DNA of 50,918 nucleotides, taken from positions 1 to 50,918 of IMG/VR virus record IMGVR_UViG_3300042305_001936. One strand, given 5' to 3'. Positions 1-6,151 of the stretch are shown here, one piece after another; the stretch's first letter is position 1, and every line of letters starts with the position of its first letter. Made by a program: the position numbers and the translations under genes. Under the pieces are notes generated by a model, which saw only the letters and a program-made list of their open reading frames with translations, did not search any database and was not told the DNA's origin. Source of the DNA: a virus.

Positions 1-447
1 CTCCTGCAGCAGCTCGGCGGACACCAGCCCCAGCCGGCGTAGGCCCAGCCAAGCTGCCCGAAAATCGTCCACGTCACCGCCACCGGCAGCGGCCAGCAGG
101 GTGGCAGGCAGGCTGAGCGCTGCAGCGGGAGCCGTGCTCACCCCGCCGCCCAGCAGGGCATTGATCGCCGGATGGCCAAGCAGAGTGCGTTTGAACGTCC
201 TCCAGTCAGCAATTGGCGCCGGCTCCGAAATGTCCACCACGCTCCAGCCCCAGCGCCATTCGCCAGCCTCCAGGTCCACCGTGCGGGTCTGGTTGGCCTG
301 CTGGTCAGGGAGGATCTCAGGGGCGGGCTCGCGCACTACGCGGAGCACTGCGTAGCGGGGGTCGAGCTGCTCGACCGGCTGATCATCCGCTCTGGGGTAA
401 TCCCGAACCTGAGCGGTCTGGGTGTCGAACAGGACGAGGTTTCGCAT
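1..447 (-). CDS. Tail-fibre-associated protein, partial (C-terminus off window)
   Basis: Open frame of 149 codons running off the left edge, beginning MRNLVLFDTQTAQVRDY. The start ATG (447-445) shares a base with the TGA stop (449-447) of the long fibre gene upstream, a TGATG overlap that implies coupled translation. The central part has W-R-W-G-W and IADWRTFKR, then Ala/Leu-rich helix. I do not recognise a named domain. Position after the fibre suggests a fibre-attached or fibre-assembly protein, which is inference. Frame and start are well supported by the overlap and by the absence of stops. Confidence 0.75.
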   Translation of the reverse strand, partial: MRNLVLFDTQTAQVRDYPRADDQPVEQLDPRYAVLRVVREPAPEILPDQQANQTRTVDLEAGEWRWGWSVVDISEPAPIADWRTFKRTLLGHPAINALLGGGVSTAPAAALSLPATLLAAAGGGDVDDFRAAWLGLRRLGLVSAELLQE

Positions 448-2327
448 CATGCCCTCCGCACGAACAGCGAGACCTTCAAGCCCGCACCTGCCACGGTGCT
501 ACCGATCTGGTCGATGTCGATGCTGATCTCGGCGTCGTCCGCCAGACTGGAGTCGGTGATCGTTGCGGCGCTCGCTGCGGTGGTGCTGCTGAACTCGGTG
601 GCGTCGATGCTGAGTTTCGTGCCCAGCACGCTGCTGCCTGCCTCGTTCACGTCCACGATCAGCGTCGAGCCTGTCGGCGCTGTGTTCACCGCAGCTCGCA
701 CCGCCAGCAGGGTGGCGGAAAACGGCATCCTGAATCTCACCCGGCTGGTGCCGGTGGTGAGCGCCGTGGTCTCATCGCCCACCGGGATCACGATTACATC
801 GGAATCGCGCTGGTGGGCGTGATCCTCCCTGGCGTAGTCCGCGCTGCTGCCGATGGCTGCAGTGGCCGCCAGGGCGGCGGGAGCTGCGTCGGCGGGGGCG
901 GGGATCGACGGCAACCCGCTCAGGTCCGCATAGGCCCCCGTGAATCCCACCCGAGCCATCGCCGCGCCAGTGTTCACCAGGATGGTGCCGGTGTTGCTGT
1001 TCACCCGTGCCACGCTGCCCACGGCCTGCACCAATCCGCTGGCCGGGGGGGTGGCCACCATGGCGCCGCCAGCGCCGACATAGAGCCGGTCCCTGATTTG
1101 ATAGCCGCTGGTATTGAACGGTCGCAGCTCGCCCAGAACGACGGCGTCACCATCGCCGTTTTGGGCGAGCGTGGTCTGCAGGATCCCGATTGCCGGCATG
1201 GTCGCCGCGTTGCTCGGGTCGCAGGCGGATACGGTGATGCGGTCGGTGTCGCCGACTGAGCCCGTGGCGTAAACCGCTGTGCCAGCCGCCAAGGGGGCGC
1301 CGCTGGTGTTGCGGACGTGGACGTAAAAATCACCGGCAATGCTGCCATGGATGTGTGGGATGACGACCGGCGCTGTGCCGGTGATCGTCAGGCCGGTGAA
1401 GGAGGGGGAATCGTCGGCGCCCAGCTGATCGATTCGTGTCTTATCCGCTGCGCTTTGCAGGCCCGCCAGAGTGGTAGTGGCCTCAGGCAGCGTCACATCC
1501 GCCCCTGTGCTGCTGGCAAGCAGCCTGCTGGAGGCGGTGTAGCTCAGATCTGTGCCCACATTTGCCTGGGCGCCGGCCTCGATGCCGTCGAGCTTCGTCT
1601 TTGCCGTGCTGGCTGCCCACCAGGCGGCAACAGCCTGGAAGACACGCTGTGCGGTGAAGGCACGCCTCGTGGTGGCGGTGCCGGTTTCCGCCTCCGCCTG
1701 GCTGATGGTGTCAGCGGTCCACTCACGAGCGTTGGTCAGCCGGGCGTCGCTCAGGCCCACGTAGGCGGCATCGCCCTCGGTGGGAGTGAGGTACCCCGGG
1801 TGCGGATCGGCGGCGGCCACGTGGGCGCTCAAGGCACTGGCAGCTGCGCCAGCGACCTCGGCGCCGATGTCGGCGGGGGCCAGGGCGGCTCCCCCGGGGC
1901 CGGTGATGGTGCTGACGGCTTGGGTGCCGGTGTGGGTGGCCCTGTCGCGCAGCTGGGCGTCGGTTGCGTTGGCCGTGGCCCCGGTGGCAATGGTGGCGAG
2001 CTTGGTGGCGGCGGCGCTGGCGGCCCACCAGGCGGCAATAGCTTGGAAGACGCGCTGTGCGGTGAAGGCGCGGCGGGTCGTCGCGGTGCCGGCTTCTGCT
2101 TCAGCCTGAGAGATGGTTTCCGCAGACCACTCGCTGATGCCGTCTCCACCTCCGTCTCCACCTCCGTCGCCGCCCGTGCCTTGGATGCCGGGAATGACAA
2201 TCGCTATCGCTGCCGGAGCGGTGTTCAGCACGGCGATGGTGGTTTGAGAACCAGCGATCAGAGCCGCAGTGGTTTGAGAACCAGCGATCAGAGCCGCAGT
2301 GGTTTGACCTGGCGTATCAAGGCTCAT
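447..2327 (-). CDS. Long tail fibre / adhesin, 626 aa
   Basis: Low-complexity, Ala/Thr/Ser-rich fibre protein. Residues 1-30 hold two tandem copies of QTTAALIAGS. A Gly/Asp linker (GGDGGGDGGGDG) near residue 55 looks like a flexible hinge. Two related shaft modules containing ISQAEAEAGTATTRRAF occur near residues 65-115 and 200-247. The middle has GDFYVHVRNTSG and similar beta-rich modules seen in cyanophage and other phage fibres, and the C-terminus is a beta-rich head. Its likely role is host-surface binding at the tail end. It follows the 209-aa gene by 2 nt. Function comes from composition and context, not from a named catalytic domain. Confidence 0.8.
   Translation of the reverse strand: MSLDTPGQTTAALIAGSQTTAALIAGSQTTIAVLNTAPAAIAIVIPGIQGTGGDGGGDGGGDGISEWSAETISQAEAEAGTATTRRAFTAQRVFQAIAAWWAASAAATKLATIATGATANATDAQLRDRATHTGTQAVSTITGPGGAALAPADIGAEVAGAAASALSAHVAAADPHPGYLTPTEGDAAYVGLSDARLTNAREWTADTISQAEAETGTATTRRAFTAQRVFQAVAAWWAASTAKTKLDGIEAGAQANVGTDLSYTASSRLLASSTGADVTLPEATTTLAGLQSAADKTRIDQLGADDSPSFTGLTITGTAPVVIPHIHGSIAGDFYVHVRNTSGAPLAAGTAVYATGSVGDTDRITVSACDPSNAATMPAIGILQTTLAQNGDGDAVVLGELRPFNTSGYQIRDRLYVGAGGAMVATPPASGLVQAVGSVARVNSNTGTILVNTGAAMARVGFTGAYADLSGLPSIPAPADAAPAALAATAAIGSSADYAREDHAHQRDSDVIVIPVGDETTALTTGTSRVRFRMPFSATLLAVRAAVNTAPTGSTLIVDVNEAGSSVLGTKLSIDATEFSSTTAASAATITDSSLADDAEISIDIDQIGSTVAGAGLKVSLFVRRA
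1608..2135 (-). repeat. Two imperfect direct copies of a fibre shaft module (1608-1728 and 2016-2135)
   Basis: The two stretches share long identical runs, for example gcccaccaggcggcaa and cgctgtgcggtgaaggc, interrupted by mainly third-position changes. Both encode a module with the order ISQAEAE, GTATTRRAFTAQRVFQA, AAWWAAS. They lie about 408 bp apart. This is internal module duplication in a fibre followed by silent divergence, a common way for fibre length to change. Confidence 0.8.
2241..2300 (-). repeat. Perfect 2 x 30-bp tandem repeat at the fibre N-terminus
   Basis: Positions 2241-2270 and 2271-2300 are identical, and a third partial copy (ggtttga) follows at 2301-2307. The repeat is in frame and encodes QTTAALIAGS twice. 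Perfect identity points to recent duplication or copy-number variation by slippage or recombination. Confidence 0.95.
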
Positions 2328-2329
2328 GA

Positions 2330-2959
2330 TCAGGTCCTCGAATAAGTGCGATCAAGAGTGATCGTGCCTTTGAGCCAGTAGTAACGATCTCCCCCGGGGC
2401 TGGTGAGGCTGGAGTCGTAGCCGTAAGTACCGCGCTCGAGGGAGGTGCTGGCTGGGAGGAGGAGCTCGACGAGGCCGTCGAGGACGTTGGTAATGGATGC
2501 AGTGAATGAAGCGACTTGGGTGTCTTCGAGAAGGCTGAAGATGTCACTGTCGATTGCGTAGCCGGTTAAGTCAGCCGGTTGTGCAACGTAGATGGGGAGA
2601 GCAGATGTCTCGCTGACTTGAATGGGCGAGCCGTTCAGCGTGCTGGAGACTGTGAATGTGTCGGAGGTTAAGCTGCTAGAAGAGACAAAGTAGATCGTGT
2701 TTAGTTCCAGTCCGCAAGGGATTGTGGCGGCTGCCACTGCTGGGGCAGATACGTAATTCGCGACCTCTTGCACTTCAGGCAAGAAGACGACTTTTGTACC
2801 GGCCGTGAGCTTATGACACTTCTTGTAAAAGACAGGGGAGCCGCCACCAACTTCAACAGCGTTAAGCGTTACGCGATTGAGGTTGTGGTTAATGCGAAAA
2901 ATCGATCTCCAAGTTGCGTTCTGGAGAATCGGTATGTTCAGTGTTGCGGGGTAGATCAT
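2330..2959 (-). CDS. Tail/baseplate-region protein, 209 aa
   Basis: Starts MIYPATLNIPILQNATWRS. The C-terminal half (ADLTGYAIDSDI, then VASFTASITNVLDGLVELLLP) resembles the short beta-sandwich proteins often found beside phage fibre genes, in which an applied quantity is limited, integrated and then set against a physical-unit-like strand pattern. I cannot name the family. The ATG has CTCGGGGGGT 6 nt upstream on the coding strand, which may act as a poor Shine-Dalgarno substitute. A strong hairpin lies just upstream at 2985-3014. Probably structural, from position. Confidence 0.7.
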   Translation of the reverse strand: MIYPATLNIPILQNATWRSIFRINHNLNRVTLNAVEVGGGSPVFYKKCHKLTAGTKVVFLPEVQEVANYVSAPAVAAATIPCGLELNTIYFVSSSSLTSDTFTVSSTLNGSPIQVSETSALPIYVAQPADLTGYAIDSDIFSLLEDTQVASFTASITNVLDGLVELLLPASTSLERGTYGYDSSLTSPGGDRYYWLKGTITLDRTYSRT

Positions 2960-2984
2960 TCGCTTGACCCCCCGAGAACGGGGA

Positions 2985-3014
2985 CTACAGCGCTCGGGGG
3001 TGAGAGCGCTGTAG
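2985..3014 (-). terminator. 11-bp perfect stem-loop between two tail genes
   Basis: The arms ctacagcgctc (2985-2995) and gagcgctgtag (3004-3014) are perfect reverse complements around an 8-nt loop. It lies 28 nt downstream of the 62-aa gene and 25 nt upstream of the 209-aa gene. No U-tract follows on the minus strand, so it may attenuate, process or protect RNA rather than terminate fully. A second small hairpin (CCCC/GGGG around GAGAAC, 2970-2984) abuts it. Confidence 0.6.
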
Positions 3015-3041
3015 ACAAACTAGCGAGGTGAGAGGCGGGGA

Positions 3042-3230
3042 TCAGGAGGCAGGGCCGCTCTCGGGGGGTGTGGCAGCTTCTTCGACTGGGGCCTCTTCGA
3101 TGCTCTCTTCGATACTGACCTTAGAGAGAAAGTCGTTGATGTTGTTGACTGAGAGTTGGAGAAGAAGAACATTGCCGGATTTGACTGCAACGCCGTAGGC
3201 TTCAATAGCCTGGAGAAGCTGCTCTTTCAT
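3042..3230 (-). CDS. Small protein, 62 aa, paralogue of the gene at 4606-4779
   Basis: Begins MKEQLLQAIEAYGVAVKSGN. An earlier in-frame ATG at 3248 exists, but the MKEQL start matches the paralogue MKDQLITIVNSY at 4779. Both share MK[ED]QL, Y-x2-A, SG, then a leucine-rich helix ending F-L-x2-V, followed by an acidic Pro/Glu tail (TPPESGPAS here). Short helical protein of unknown job. The duplicate pair brackets the membrane-protein cluster. Confidence 0.7.
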   Translation of the reverse strand: MKEQLLQAIEAYGVAVKSGNVLLLQLSVNNINDFLSKVSIEESIEEAPVEEAATPPESGPAS

Positions 3231-3300
3231 GTGAAGGGTGTGATGCAAGTCAGTGTAGCTACGTTGAGATGCGTGTATTTCTCGTGCTTGGAGAAACAGC

Positions 3301-3340
3301 TTGAAGTGACGGAATGCTGTCGAAGCTCAGGTCACTTCAA
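3301..3340. repeat. 10-bp perfect inverted repeat with 20-nt spacer
   Basis: TTGAAGTGAC (3301-3310) and GTCACTTCAA (3331-3340) are perfect reverse complements. The right arm covers the stop codon of the 58-aa gene (3332-3334). No T-run follows on either strand, so it is more likely a 3-prime RNA structure or protein-binding palindrome than a classical terminator. Confidence 0.6.
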
Positions 3341-3508
3341 ATCGGGGAGGCGATCATCTAGCACCTTGTCGAGCACGCGCCATCCCCGGCGGCCGGCCCA
3401 GAAGGCGGCGGGCTCGAGGAATGCCTTCAGGGTGATCAGCTTGACGAGCGGGGTGAGCAGTGAGGCCAGCACAACGTCCAGGATCAGGATCGCGTCGTGG
3501 TTGGTCAT
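3332..3508 (-). CDS. Small amphipathic/membrane peptide, 58 aa
   Basis: Sequence starts MTNHDAILILDVVLASLL and continues with a Leu/Val-rich helix, then a basic WAGRRGWRVL segment and an acidic end. The ATG (3508-3506) overlaps the TGA of the TM-HTH gene by ATGA, indicating coupled translation. One hydrophobic helix plus a basic flank fits a membrane-associated peptide. In this cluster of small membrane proteins a lysis role (holin or antiholin) is possible but unproven. Confidence 0.65.
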   Translation of the reverse strand: MTNHDAILILDVVLASLLTPLVKLITLKAFLEPAAFWAGRRGWRVLDKVLDDRLPDLK

Positions 3509-3948
3509 GACCGAAGGACTCTGCCCACGGTGGAGCGGCTGATGCCGAGCTGTGCAGCGATGGCTTGCTGGGTGTGGCCTTCAGCCCGCAACGCCCAGAT
3601 CATTTCATCGCGGGCGGTGTCTGCGTCGGGCTCGGGGGAATCAGGCGCTGGAGGAGGGTCGGCCTCGGGGGGAGGTGCATCCTGCGCTTCGTCCCAGCGT
3701 CTGCGCATCGCGGTGAAGGGCGATTCCAGGTCGGGGTTCAGCGTCATGAAGCCGGCTACCGGGCCGGCGATGGCGGCGATCCCGGCGACAAGGGGGAGGG
3801 CGTTGGTTTCGAGCACCTCGCTGCACTCGCCGGGTTTGGACTGGAACCGGAGGCAGTCGGCGATCTTGTAGCCCGAGATGAGTGCGGCGGCGATGCCGGC
3901 GACCACGGCGCCGCCGAAAGCAGGGGCGGCCCAGGTGGGTTGTCTCAT
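3505..3948 (-). CDS. Two-TM protein with C-terminal helix-turn-helix, 147 aa
   Basis: Two hydrophobic segments (about residues 8-30, containing GGAVVAGIAAALISGY, and 52-70, containing LVAGIAAIAGPVAGF) are followed by a Pro/Asp/Glu-rich linker (PPPEADPPPAPDSPEPDAD). The last 30 residues, GHTQQAIAAQLGISRSTVGR, form a resolvase/Hin-type HTH. A membrane-anchored HTH is odd: it could tether DNA to the membrane, or be a holin-like protein that acquired an HTH tail. The start overlaps the stop of the 88-aa gene (ATGA). Confidence 0.75.
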   Translation of the reverse strand: MRQPTWAAPAFGGAVVAGIAAALISGYKIADCLRFQSKPGECSEVLETNALPLVAGIAAIAGPVAGFMTLNPDLESPFTAMRRRWDEAQDAPPPEADPPPAPDSPEPDADTARDEMIWALRAEGHTQQAIAAQLGISRSTVGRVLRS

Positions 3949-4211
3949 CGGTTCAGCTCCAGGCGAATGGTGCGTCGGTCGAGATCCTGGACTTCCTTCT
4001 CCAGCTTCTCGAACCGGATCCCGAATTGGTCCTGATTCCGCAGGATCTGGGTGATCTGCGTCTCCAGCTGTTGCAGCCGATTTGGCAGGCTGACGACCAG
4101 CCAGCCCATGCCGCCAGCGGTGGCCAGGATCGCCGCAGCCATCAGGCTGGCGGCGGTGGCTTCCAAGACCTGGATCCTGGAGAATCTGCGGCGATCAGGT
4201 GGCGAAGTCAC
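3945..4211 (-). CDS. Membrane-anchored coiled-coil protein, 88 aa
   Basis: A basic N-terminus (PPDRRRFSRIQ), one transmembrane helix (about residues 18-42, AAAILATAGGMGWLVV) and a heptad-rich coiled coil (LQQLETQITQI through FEKLEKEVQDLDRRTIRLE). This topology is shared by phage spanin-like and small accessory membrane proteins. It is coupled by ATGA to the TM-HTH gene. The exact role is unknown; a lysis-module role is inference. Confidence 0.7.
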   Translation of the reverse strand: MTSPPDRRRFSRIQVLEATAASLMAAAILATAGGMGWLVVSLPNRLQQLETQITQILRNQDQFGIRFEKLEKEVQDLDRRTIRLELNR

Positions 4212-4262
4212 GCTGAGGGGCTGGCTATTTTCAGTTTGCCGAGGCGCGGCCTAGATGTTGTG

Positions 4263-4613
4263 CTACCAGGGCACGGGCATGGGCACCACCGAGGGCGTCC
4301 GCTTGGCGGCGAGCATCCCGGCCAGGTCGGTGCGCATCTGGGCCACGGTGGGCTCCTCCTCGCCGGCACGGGCGTCGACGGCGGCCTCCAGCCAGGTGGT
4401 CACCGTGGCTTCTGTGAGGTTCTCGAACAGGATGAAGTCCTCGGGGTCGGCACCACCCAGGGGCACGTCGCCGTAGAGGTCGAGGGTGTTGGTGCCGTCG
4501 GCTCCGAACAGGCGCCAGTGGATCTTGCGGACGACGTTGGTGAGGGTGCCTCCGGTGAGTGCGACATCGAGGCGCTCGATGCGCCAGGTGTAGGTGACGG
4601 TGGGTTCAGTCAT
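4263..4613 (-). CDS. Phage protein of the MTE.TYTW..L family, 116 aa
   Basis: Starts MTEPTVTYTWRIERLDVAL and contains KIHWRLFGADGTNTLDLYG, then LTEATVTTWLEAAVD. This layout (a beta-rich start that reads like an Ig strand pair, then a short helical end) recurs in small proteins next to phage fibre genes; I know no function. The ATG at 4613 lies inside the end of the 57-aa gene (stop 4606-4608), so the two are translationally coupled. Confidence 0.75.
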   Translation of the reverse strand: MTEPTVTYTWRIERLDVALTGGTLTNVVRKIHWRLFGADGTNTLDLYGDVPLGGADPEDFILFENLTEATVTTWLEAAVDARAGEEEPTVAQMRTDLAGMLAAKRTPSVVPMPVPW

Positions 4614-4779
4614 TGGCGGGGTTCTCCTCGGGGGTGGGGTTGGCGTCGCCCTTGGGGACGATCTCGACGCTTTCCAGGAAGGCGCCGAGTTGCTGAGCGG
4701 CGAACTGCTGCAGCACGGTGTCACCGCTGGCCCGTGCTGCGGCGTAGGAGTTCACGATGGTGATCAGTTGGTCCTTCAT
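4606..4779 (-). CDS. Small protein, 57 aa, paralogue of the gene at 3042-3230
   Basis: Begins MKDQLITIVNSYAAARASGD and ends with a TPEENPAND tail. It matches the 62-aa protein at 3042-3230 in length, MK[ED]QL start, SG at about residue 18, a LGAFLESV-type helix end and an acidic C-terminus. It sits 14 nt downstream of the fibre-tip gene. Function unknown. Confidence 0.7.
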   Translation of the reverse strand: MKDQLITIVNSYAAARASGDTVLQQFAAQQLGAFLESVEIVPKGDANPTPEENPAND

Positions 4780-4793
4780 GGCGAGTGGTGGTG

Positions 4794-5651
4794 TCAGGCC
4801 CCGATGAGGCCGTGGGAGGTGAGGTCGTCAATGAGCGCTTTGACGCGCTCGGCGAGCTGGGCAACGGTGACGGTGGAGGTGGCGAACGCAGTGCGGGTTG
4901 CGGTGCCGGTGGGTGCGGCCCAGCCGGTCTTGCGGGACCCGACGACGTTGTTGGTGCCGACCCTGTAGCTGTTAGCGGTGTTGGTGAGTTGGATGTTGCC
5001 TTCAACGGAGAGCCGCTCCGTGCCGGTGCCGTTGTTGATTTGGAAGTTGCCGCTGGATGTAATCCGCAGCCTGGTTATGAGACTGCTGCCGCCGTCTGGA
5101 CGAGTCCTCAGGTTTAGCAACATTGGCATATTATCTACTGAGGGTGTTCCGTCAACCCTGGAATCTATAGCTGCCCCGGTTATTATATTGATACCATCAC
5201 CACCCATGAAAAGTAAGATCCCAGTGCTGTCATCGTCTTGCAAGACGCCGGCTCCTCCACGACTCCTGCCAAGGATGTAGCGAGGAACCGTGCTCGCGCT
5301 GGGCGTAGAAGAGCTATCGATTACAGAAAAAGAAGGGCTAGTCTGCCCCGTTCCTTCGAGCTGTACTGCTGGAACAAAGAACATCCCACCTGATATAGCA
5401 TCAACAATTATGTTTTGTCGCAGGCTATTTATGTCGCCTAGTAATAGCTCACCAGTTTCCAGGGATCGCGGGCTGCGGTTCCATTCATAGACTCCGCCGA
5501 TCTTGATGCTGGTGTAAATCTGCCCATCCGTCCCCAGCACCGACGCGCCCGGCATGGCCGCCGCGTCATAGGGCACCGGCACCGCGACCTCGGTGAGCGC
5601 TTCAGTGCGCAGGCGCTTGCCGGAGCCGGTCTTCAGTTTGTCCATCGTCAT
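4794..5651 (-). CDS. Tail fibre / tip protein, 285 aa
   Basis: N-terminal region with VLGTDGQIYTSIKIGGVYEW, a middle beta-rich region (FMGGDGINIITGAAIDSRV) and a C-terminal module with LSVEGNIQLTNTANSYRVG, TGTATRTAFATSTVT and AQLAERVKALIDDL. That C-terminus is recurrent in cyanophage fibre and trimerisation modules. Probably a short fibre or fibre tip. The start overlaps the preceding stop (ATGA). The 5-prime part is more A+T-rich than its neighbours. Confidence 0.75.
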   Translation of the reverse strand: MTMDKLKTGSGKRLRTEALTEVAVPVPYDAAAMPGASVLGTDGQIYTSIKIGGVYEWNRSPRSLETGELLLGDINSLRQNIIVDAISGGMFFVPAVQLEGTGQTSPSFSVIDSSSTPSASTVPRYILGRSRGGAGVLQDDDSTGILLFMGGDGINIITGAAIDSRVDGTPSVDNMPMLLNLRTRPDGGSSLITRLRITSSGNFQINNGTGTERLSVEGNIQLTNTANSYRVGTNNVVGSRKTGWAAPTGTATRTAFATSTVTVAQLAERVKALIDDLTSHGLIGA

Positions 5652-6148
5652 GCCTCCGTATCAGGTGCGTGGGCCTGGGCTTCCAGCTCGACCGCCGAGC
5701 CGATCACCTTGATGGCGTTGTTCACCTCGGCCTGGATCTGCAGCCGCCCGCCGGGCTGGGTGTTGGTCAGATCGGTCTTGAGCAGCCGCAGGCCCTGGAT
5801 CGCCAGATAGGCCGATTCGCCGGCTGGGACCACCACTCGCGGGCTCAAAGGGATGGCCTGGCCACTGTTGCCCTGCAGCAGCATCTGCAGCTCCACCCAG
5901 CGGCTGGTGGCCGTGGTGTTGATGCACTGCAGCGGCGTCTCGAAGGACACCTCGCCGGGGCGCAGCTCACGGCCAGTGTCGGCGGGGTCGAGGACAATGC
6001 CGTCATCCCCCGAGGACGGGATCGAGAAATCAGGCGCTTCGGCGATCGTCGTCCAGGTGGTGTTGACGAAGCCGCTGTTGCTGCTGGATGGGATGTAGAG
6101 CAGCAACGGCTTGCCGCTGCTCGGCTGGTCGGTGTTGATGCGGGGCAT
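5648..6148 (-). CDS. Virion structural protein, 166 aa
   Basis: Begins MPRINTDQPSSGKPLLLYIP. Beta-rich, with VSFETPLQCINTTATSRWV and VVVPAGESAYLAIQGLRLL, a pattern of small virion decoration or fibre-collar proteins. A good Shine-Dalgarno (AGGAG) lies about 12 nt upstream. It lies 3 nt from the end of the large fibre gene and overlaps the next gene by ATGA, so it belongs to the fibre operon. Confidence 0.7.
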   Translation of the reverse strand: MPRINTDQPSSGKPLLLYIPSSSNSGFVNTTWTTIAEAPDFSIPSSGDDGIVLDPADTGRELRPGEVSFETPLQCINTTATSRWVELQMLLQGNSGQAIPLSPRVVVPAGESAYLAIQGLRLLKTDLTNTQPGGRLQIQAEVNNAIKVIGSAVELEAQAHAPDTEA

Positions 6149-6151
6149 GGA

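Noticed and set aside
213-1259. Plus-strand frame of 348 codons opposite the long fibre
   Set aside because: Arg/Gly/Ala/His-rich composition and lies antisense to a clearly protein-like fibre; a G+C-driven shadow.
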